Below are positions 59,228-64,000 of a DNA stretch of 64,000 bases, one piece after another. The stretch spans positions 682,001 through 746,000 of the forward strand of contig JAYXKI010000017.1 in assembly GCA_037892935.1 (NCBI GenBank). Reading direction: 5' to 3'. The notes below the pieces were generated by a model. The model made no database searches, had not been told where the DNA came from, and saw nothing but the letters and a program-made list of their open reading frames with translations. The position numbers and the translations under genes were made by a program. Position 1 is the stretch's first letter, and each line of letters begins with the position of its first letter. The stretch is from Phlebopus portentosus. Taxonomy: Eukaryota; Basidiomycota; Agaricomycetes; Boletales; Boletinellaceae.

Positions 59228-60829
59228 CTACAGCTTTTCATATTCGATACTGGCAAGTACGAATGCAGCTAGACCTTTCAGGTCGTTGAGATTGATTGCT
59301 TGTGATATGTAATACTATCCAGAAAAGGGGGAAATCAGTGTTTGGACGTGGAAGAGAGACTGAAACCGTCCTACGTCAAAGCTTCCGTCTGTATCGAGGG
59401 CTCCCACCTAAATAATAAATGAAGAACAGAACATTGATCACACAACCTAAATCGTAAAGATGGAGAAGAATTCTTACAATGACAGTCGCTTCCCAATTCA
59501 TAGTCCCATCCCCGTTATCCACTACCCAGTTGTCAATTGTATATTCATATGCAGCTTTTGCAGTAGTAACGATATTCCCGTTCGAGTCATCCAGAAAACC
59601 AAGCCGAACTGCCTTCAGGAGGGAATATACAAACATCGCCGTGCCACTGCTCTCAAAATAGTTACCATCCCGCCCAGATTCTGTGATGACCAGCCACCAT
59701 ATGGGATCCGCCTGGGCGATGAGCTTCGGTGTGAGTGCATGAAGTTGCTTCAACGCAGTCTTGTGCAGTTCCTGAGTCGGCGGAACAAATTCGAGCAAGT
59801 CGATGAGAGCCATGAAATACCACCCAACGGCCCGGTCCCAGACTTCTGGCGAATGCCCGCGATCGGGAGATGCCCAGATAGCAGTGAAGGACGCATCGTA
59901 CCCGTGGTATAGTAAGCCCGTGTAGTTAGCATCGCTTGGAGTCTGAACCGTATTCTCATACATCAGCGAAAGTTGAAGGTTGACATCATCTAAGTGCTCG
60001 TCAGTACATGAACAAGAAAAGGTGTGAGATTCCAGATAGCTGACTCCATGCAGTTTGATTTTCAGGCTCGAACCGGTTCGTGTACTCCGCATAGTACACA
60101 TCGCCCTTTGTTATGAGGGAAACAATCAGAAATCCGTTCCAGCGAAGAATTCATCTTGACACGAACCATGTAAACTCCATCAAGCCTTTACCGATTCGGT
60201 AAGTGAGCCTCAGTAAAACGAATAAAGAGTCTGTGAACGTACCATCCTTGATTGAAAAACTGTTGCATATGCCAGAACTGACCAGCAGGGGTGCGAGGGT
60301 GTGTATGGAGTTGAGCCCTCAGAAGATCTGCACCGTTCTTATACTTGGCATCCCCCGTCTGATCGTACCTGTTCCGAAGATATTTGACTAGGCGATTTTA
60401 CCGGAAACAGAGAAGCAAACCTACAAGTACGTGAAGGTCGGTCCCACCCGGAGATGATCTAGCTGATACTCTGAGACGCTGATGAAATTTGTTAGTTAAC
60501 AACGAAATGCAAGCACGTAACTTTCCGACAAACTTGTATCCTCCAATGGTAGTCCCATCGTCACTCAGGATTGTGTCCGCTCCAGATTTGATATAGTCAA
60601 AGTAGGATCCATTTCCAGTCACTTCATAGAGTAGTCTCAGAGCCCACTGAAACTCGCCGTGCTCGTAGCTAACAGTTGGTGTTCCGTTCACGAGGCCATT
60701 ACCCTGACCGCGAGCGATTCCAGAATCTGCTGCCCATATCGCATAAGAAGCGGGCACTGAAGCTTTTGCCACATCTAGTAACGAAGCAACTAGCAGAGAA
60801 AGCGCGGCTACTTTGATCGATGAAAACAT
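59228..60829 (-). CDS. GH105-type unsaturated rhamnogalacturonyl hydrolase, tandem copy B
   Basis: Minus strand, ATG at 60829 to TAG at 59228, same multi-exon layout and orientation as copy A. Starts MFSSIKVAALSLLVASLLDV, a signal peptide. Blocks: YAIWAADSGIARGQGNGLVN, VSYEHGEFQWALRLLYEVTG, SGADTILSDDG, DVNLQLSLMYENTVQTPSD, NYTGLLYHGYDASFTAIWAS, PDRGHSPEVWDRAVGWYFMA, LIDLLEFVPPTQELHKTALK, DGNYFESSGTAMFVYSLLKA, VRLGFLDDSNGNIVTTAKAA and a last exon ending AAFVLASIEYEKL. Protein identity with copy A is high through the catalytic barrel, showing a fairly recent tandem duplication. Same inferred role in pectin fragment breakdown. No frame break noticed; the exact exon junctions near the first two introns were not fixed. 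Confidence 0.84.
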
Positions 60830-61666
60830 AGCTCTGGGAGATGACTTCCTGCGTTCGCATCGTCGAAGGACGATAAATATATGTTCCGCTAGTCCTCGAA
60901 GCTCATAAGCAATTGAATATTCACAAGCTGTCCGGGCCGTCTTGCAATTTCCATGATGTGAACATCAGAAAGATGAGCAGGATCGCGAGCAAGTGATCAA
61001 ATGATCATTGCCCAACAAAACCTCTACTTGAGTTTCTTACGAGATGCCGCGGTACCGATAGCTCCGTCCGTCCTTCGTTGCACGTAGACAATCAAGGTGC
61101 ATTGATGGCTGGTTCGCGTCGATGTCACAAGACGACAGAGCGGATACCGGAAGTAAAATTCATAAACCAAAACGATGAGATCCGTGAGAAAGATTAACCC
61201 GTTCGAGTATATTCCCATGCTTCAATTCAAATAAAATAAAATAAAATAAAATAAAATAAAATAAAGAACGTACGTCCCTCACACTCACGCAGCTGGCTAG
61301 TGTTGCAAAGCAAAGCTTCATGTTCAGTTTCCTTTGCTGGGGAAAGACCAAAAACCTTTATTCGCGCACTACGTGTTGGGCCGAAGATTACTAAACCAGA
61401 TGCCAGTCGGCCTTTTGCAAGGACCTTTCGTTTCTGCCCAGAGCATCAGTTAGGCCTAGGACACATTCTCACCTGATGCATACCGTGTACTCATTGCATT
61501 TGTCATGCGAAAAAGATATATGCATGGGCCCCGCATTATGCGGAAAGCTTTAATTGGTAGCATCTGCACTCCGGTTCGGATTTGAACCAGAGCTTACAAG
61601 CTGGACTTCAACATCAATTAGCCGTTCTTCTCTAGCGAGCTCTTGAGCTTGTCGGTATTCTGAAGT
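60830..61666. other. Divergent intergenic region with a pentanucleotide repeat
   Basis: About 840 bp between GH105 copy B (minus) and OYE copy 7 (plus). It contains the AAATA microsatellite listed separately. A tRNA-like scrap at about 61550-61600 was considered and rejected. Confidence 0.5.
61229..61265 (+). repeat. (AAATA)n microsatellite
   Basis: About 7.4 uninterrupted copies of AAATA in noncoding DNA. Confidence 0.97.
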
Positions 61667-63034
61667 ATGCCACGCTCAGGCGCAAAGCTATTCCAACCTA
61701 TAAAAGTCGGAATCTGCAACTTTCCCACCGCATCGTCCTCGCTCCTTTGACGCGCTTCCGAGCCGACGATGCGCATGTCCCAACAGATATCATGACAGAG
61801 TACTACGCGCAGCGCGCAAGCGTTCCTGGTACACTTCTTATCACCGAAGCAACGCCCGTCGCGGCAAAGGCGGCTGGACAGCCAAATACCCCGGGAATCT
61901 GGAACGATGCACAAATCGAGGGTTGGAAGAAGGTGAGTGGCATACAGTCGATACCTGTCCTGAGAAGCTTAGAGTGAATGGATTTAGGTCGTTGATGCTG
62001 TTCATGCCCAAGGATGCTTCATTTACATGCAGATTTGGGCGACAGGCCGTGCCGCGTATCCGGACAATCTCGCACTGCCCGATTGTCCTGAGAATCCAGG
62101 TGGCCCATATCCGTATGTATCTTCGTCCGCAGTGCCACTGCCAGACCGTAAAGATGCCGCCGTACCCCGAGCACTCACGCACGAAGAGATCCTCGAGTAT
62201 ATAGGGTTATTTGGTCAAGCTGCGCATAATGCAGTACACTGTGCAGGCTTCGACGGAGTCGAGATTCATGGAGCACATGGTTATCTCGTTGACCAATTTA
62301 CTCAAGATACTTGTAACGAGCGTACGGATCAGTGGGGAGGGAGTGTCGAGAACCGTTGCCGCCTTCCACTGGAAGTCATTAGAAGTGTTGTGTCTGCAGT
62401 CGGTGAGGAGAGGACTGCGATTCGTCTAAGTCCATTTAATACTTTCCAGGGTCAGTTATTAAGCTGCTTCCGTTACAATCCTCCGCAATAACCTGTTTCG
62501 ACATTTACGTTAGGAATGCGCATGAAACATCCTGAGCCGACAGTCGCATATCTTGTTAGCCTCATTCGTGCGGCATATCCTCGTTTCTCGTACATCCATG
62601 TTGTAGAGCCTCGAATCGCAGGGTCGACTGAGAGGGAGGCGTTGGAGGGCGAGTCGAATGACTTCCTTCGCGCCATCTGGAAGGGTCCCGACAGCGAAAA
62701 GAATCACTCTGTCTATTTCAGCGCCGGCGGATATGATGTCGAAGGCGTTATTAAGGACGCAGAAGAGAAGGGCGATCTGATCGTCTTCGGAAGGCATTAT
62801 ATTTCAAACGTACGTTTGTGTATCGTGAGCAGGAACGTCCGCTAACTTCTTTCTGGCACTCCCAACCAGCCTGACCTCCCTGCACGCATCAAGAAAGAGA
62901 TCGCTTTAGCACCGTATGATCGCACGACATTCTATACTTTAGCATCGCCGAAAGGTTATGTCGATTATACTTTTGCCGATGCAGAGAGCGAAGCGCACTA
63001 CAACGCTAAGAGGATCGAACAGGTCCGCGCGTAG
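61667..63034 (+). CDS. Old Yellow Enzyme (FMN ene-reductase) copy 7, one frame break
   Basis: Exons 61667-61932, 61988-62450, 62514-62809 and 62870-63034, about 396 codons, stop TAG. Starts [15 protein letters not shown]; then one A is missing at 61711-61712 (GGAATCTG where the paralogues' frame needs GGAAATCTG), after which the frame continues LQLSHRIVLAPLTRFRADD. Exon 1 is 266 instead of 267 nt. Further motifs: [31 protein letters not shown], active site [14 protein letters not shown] (His-x-x-His, Tyr), [72 protein letters not shown] and [17 protein letters not shown]. Introns keep the family's 0, 1, 0 phases. The break is probably a homopolymer sequencing error; otherwise the first methionine after it (none near the N-terminus) would give a truncated enzyme. 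Confidence 0.89.
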
Positions 63035-64000
63035 TGATGCATGGGGACATCGGGCGCACCTCAAGCCGGAAGAGTATTGATAGCGTGATATCCAGGAGTA
63101 ATTTAGGGAAGCATAGAGGTCATGAAATCGCCTGGAATGTGTTTTACCCTCCGATTCCGTCAATCATTGAATTATATATTTGGACCGCAAAAGCCGCAAC
63201 TTTCGGAGACCTACGCCTTCCAGATACCATCAAAGCCATGAGGGGACGTCATGGAGAAAGGAGTGCAGTTGCGGTAAGCCACTGTTCTCTATGAAAGTTG
63301 AAACCCGAGTGCGGGCAGAGGCGCCCGCTTGTGCGAAGTGGTGTTGATTTGTGTTCGGGCCAACCCCCAAAGCGGAAAGTTTGCTTATATAAGGCAGTTC
63401 AAGAGGCGGGAAGTATGTACACCGCCGGAGCCGGAGACATCTTGAATGGAACTGGAAGATACGGAATTCGTCTCATGTAAGTCGCTAAACAGTTGCGGCT
63501 GGGGCATCATGCGGCACGGCTAGATGGACCCCTGTACCGGCCTGTCACCGACGACGACGAGGCGAACGTCGACGTGCTCACTTTCCGAAGGGTTTTTTGA
63601 GAAGAAATGAGTAAAGGGACGCGTCGTCCGTCCGCTCGCTCGAATTCTGCTCTGCCAACTACAAGCGGACTGGGCGAGAAGTCAAATCGTAGGGATAAAG
63701 GTGTGAAAACTGATTTTGCTGAGTGAGGGGTCCTTGATCTGCGCCGCTTTCACAGTTTACTACCGCTTGTGTGAGCTATGAGTGAGCAATGAAGCTTTCA
63801 CGGTGGCTGACACTCGAACACAGTGACTTATGACGCGCCATACAACTCTCTCTATCCTATTGACGCGGAAGACGATTCATTATCGTTCCTACATGCAAGT
63901 CGTATACCTCCTCCAGGCCTCGCCGCAGATTACGTCCGGTACATCTGCAATCGAGAGACTATTCACTACACGCGCGTAAAACTCTACACGTCTTCGCCTA
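63035..64000. other. Right-edge intergenic stretch
   Basis: About 970 bp after OYE copy 7. Only short unrecognised open frames (63034-63294, 63298-63480). No repeat or RNA gene seen. Confidence 0.45.

Noticed and set aside
61550..61600. tRNA-like scrap: AATTGGTAG on plus and GGTTCAAATCC on minus
   Set aside because: The T-stem does not pair on the minus strand, no matching acceptor stem was found, and the two motifs point in opposite directions. The GGTTC/GAACC palindrome explains the resemblance.

Overview
This window is nuclear DNA of a filamentous basidiomycete, probably an agaricomycete. Protein genes are split by many short GT-AG introns (about 50-75 bp), there are no operons, and the gene set is fungal: conventional myosin II, Atg13, Zn2Cys6 factor, Crg1-type methyltransferase, ECM14-like M14 protein and F-box/leucine-rich protein. 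Species was not determined.

The dominant theme is a dispersed expansion of Old Yellow Enzyme (OYE, FMN ene-reductase) genes: seven gene copies plus one dead copy, at about 0-4 kb, 11-12 kb, 14-16 kb, 41-46 kb and 61-63 kb, on both strands. Nearly all share one architecture: four exons of about 267-270, 463, 296 and 150-200 nt with introns in phases 0, 1 and 0. This supports descent from one ancestor by DNA-level duplication.

Layout. 0-4 kb: OYE copy 1 (3' part), an OYE pseudogene, OYE copy 2. 4.5-5.4 kb: a four-helix membrane protein. 8.1-9.5 kb: an F-box protein. 11-16 kb: OYE 3, a tiny serine palmitoyltransferase small subunit, OYE 4. 17.2-25.8 kb: a myosin II heavy chain carrying an 0.8-kb internal tandem duplication in its rod. 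29.8-31.9 kb: a Zn2Cys6 regulator. 32-38 kb: gene-poor, holding one small precursor with a signal peptide and Kex2-type KR sites. 38-45.8 kb: an alternating block of FAD monooxygenase-like gene, OYE 5, Crg1-like methyltransferase and OYE 6, resembling a small tailoring-enzyme cluster without a backbone synthase. 46.5-61 kb: three six-hairpin glycosidase genes (one GH88/105-like, two tandem GH105), an M14 pseudo-carboxypeptidase and ATG13. 61.7-63 kb: OYE 7.

Seven single-base frame breaks occur in otherwise conserved genes (two in myosin, two in ATG13, one each in OYE 5, 6 and 7). Several fall in short homopolymers, so sequencing or assembly error is more likely than gene death. The OYE pseudogene is different: it has three stops, a frameshift, a lost splice acceptor and a lost 3' end. 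All exon models here come from reading splice sites and family motifs by eye.
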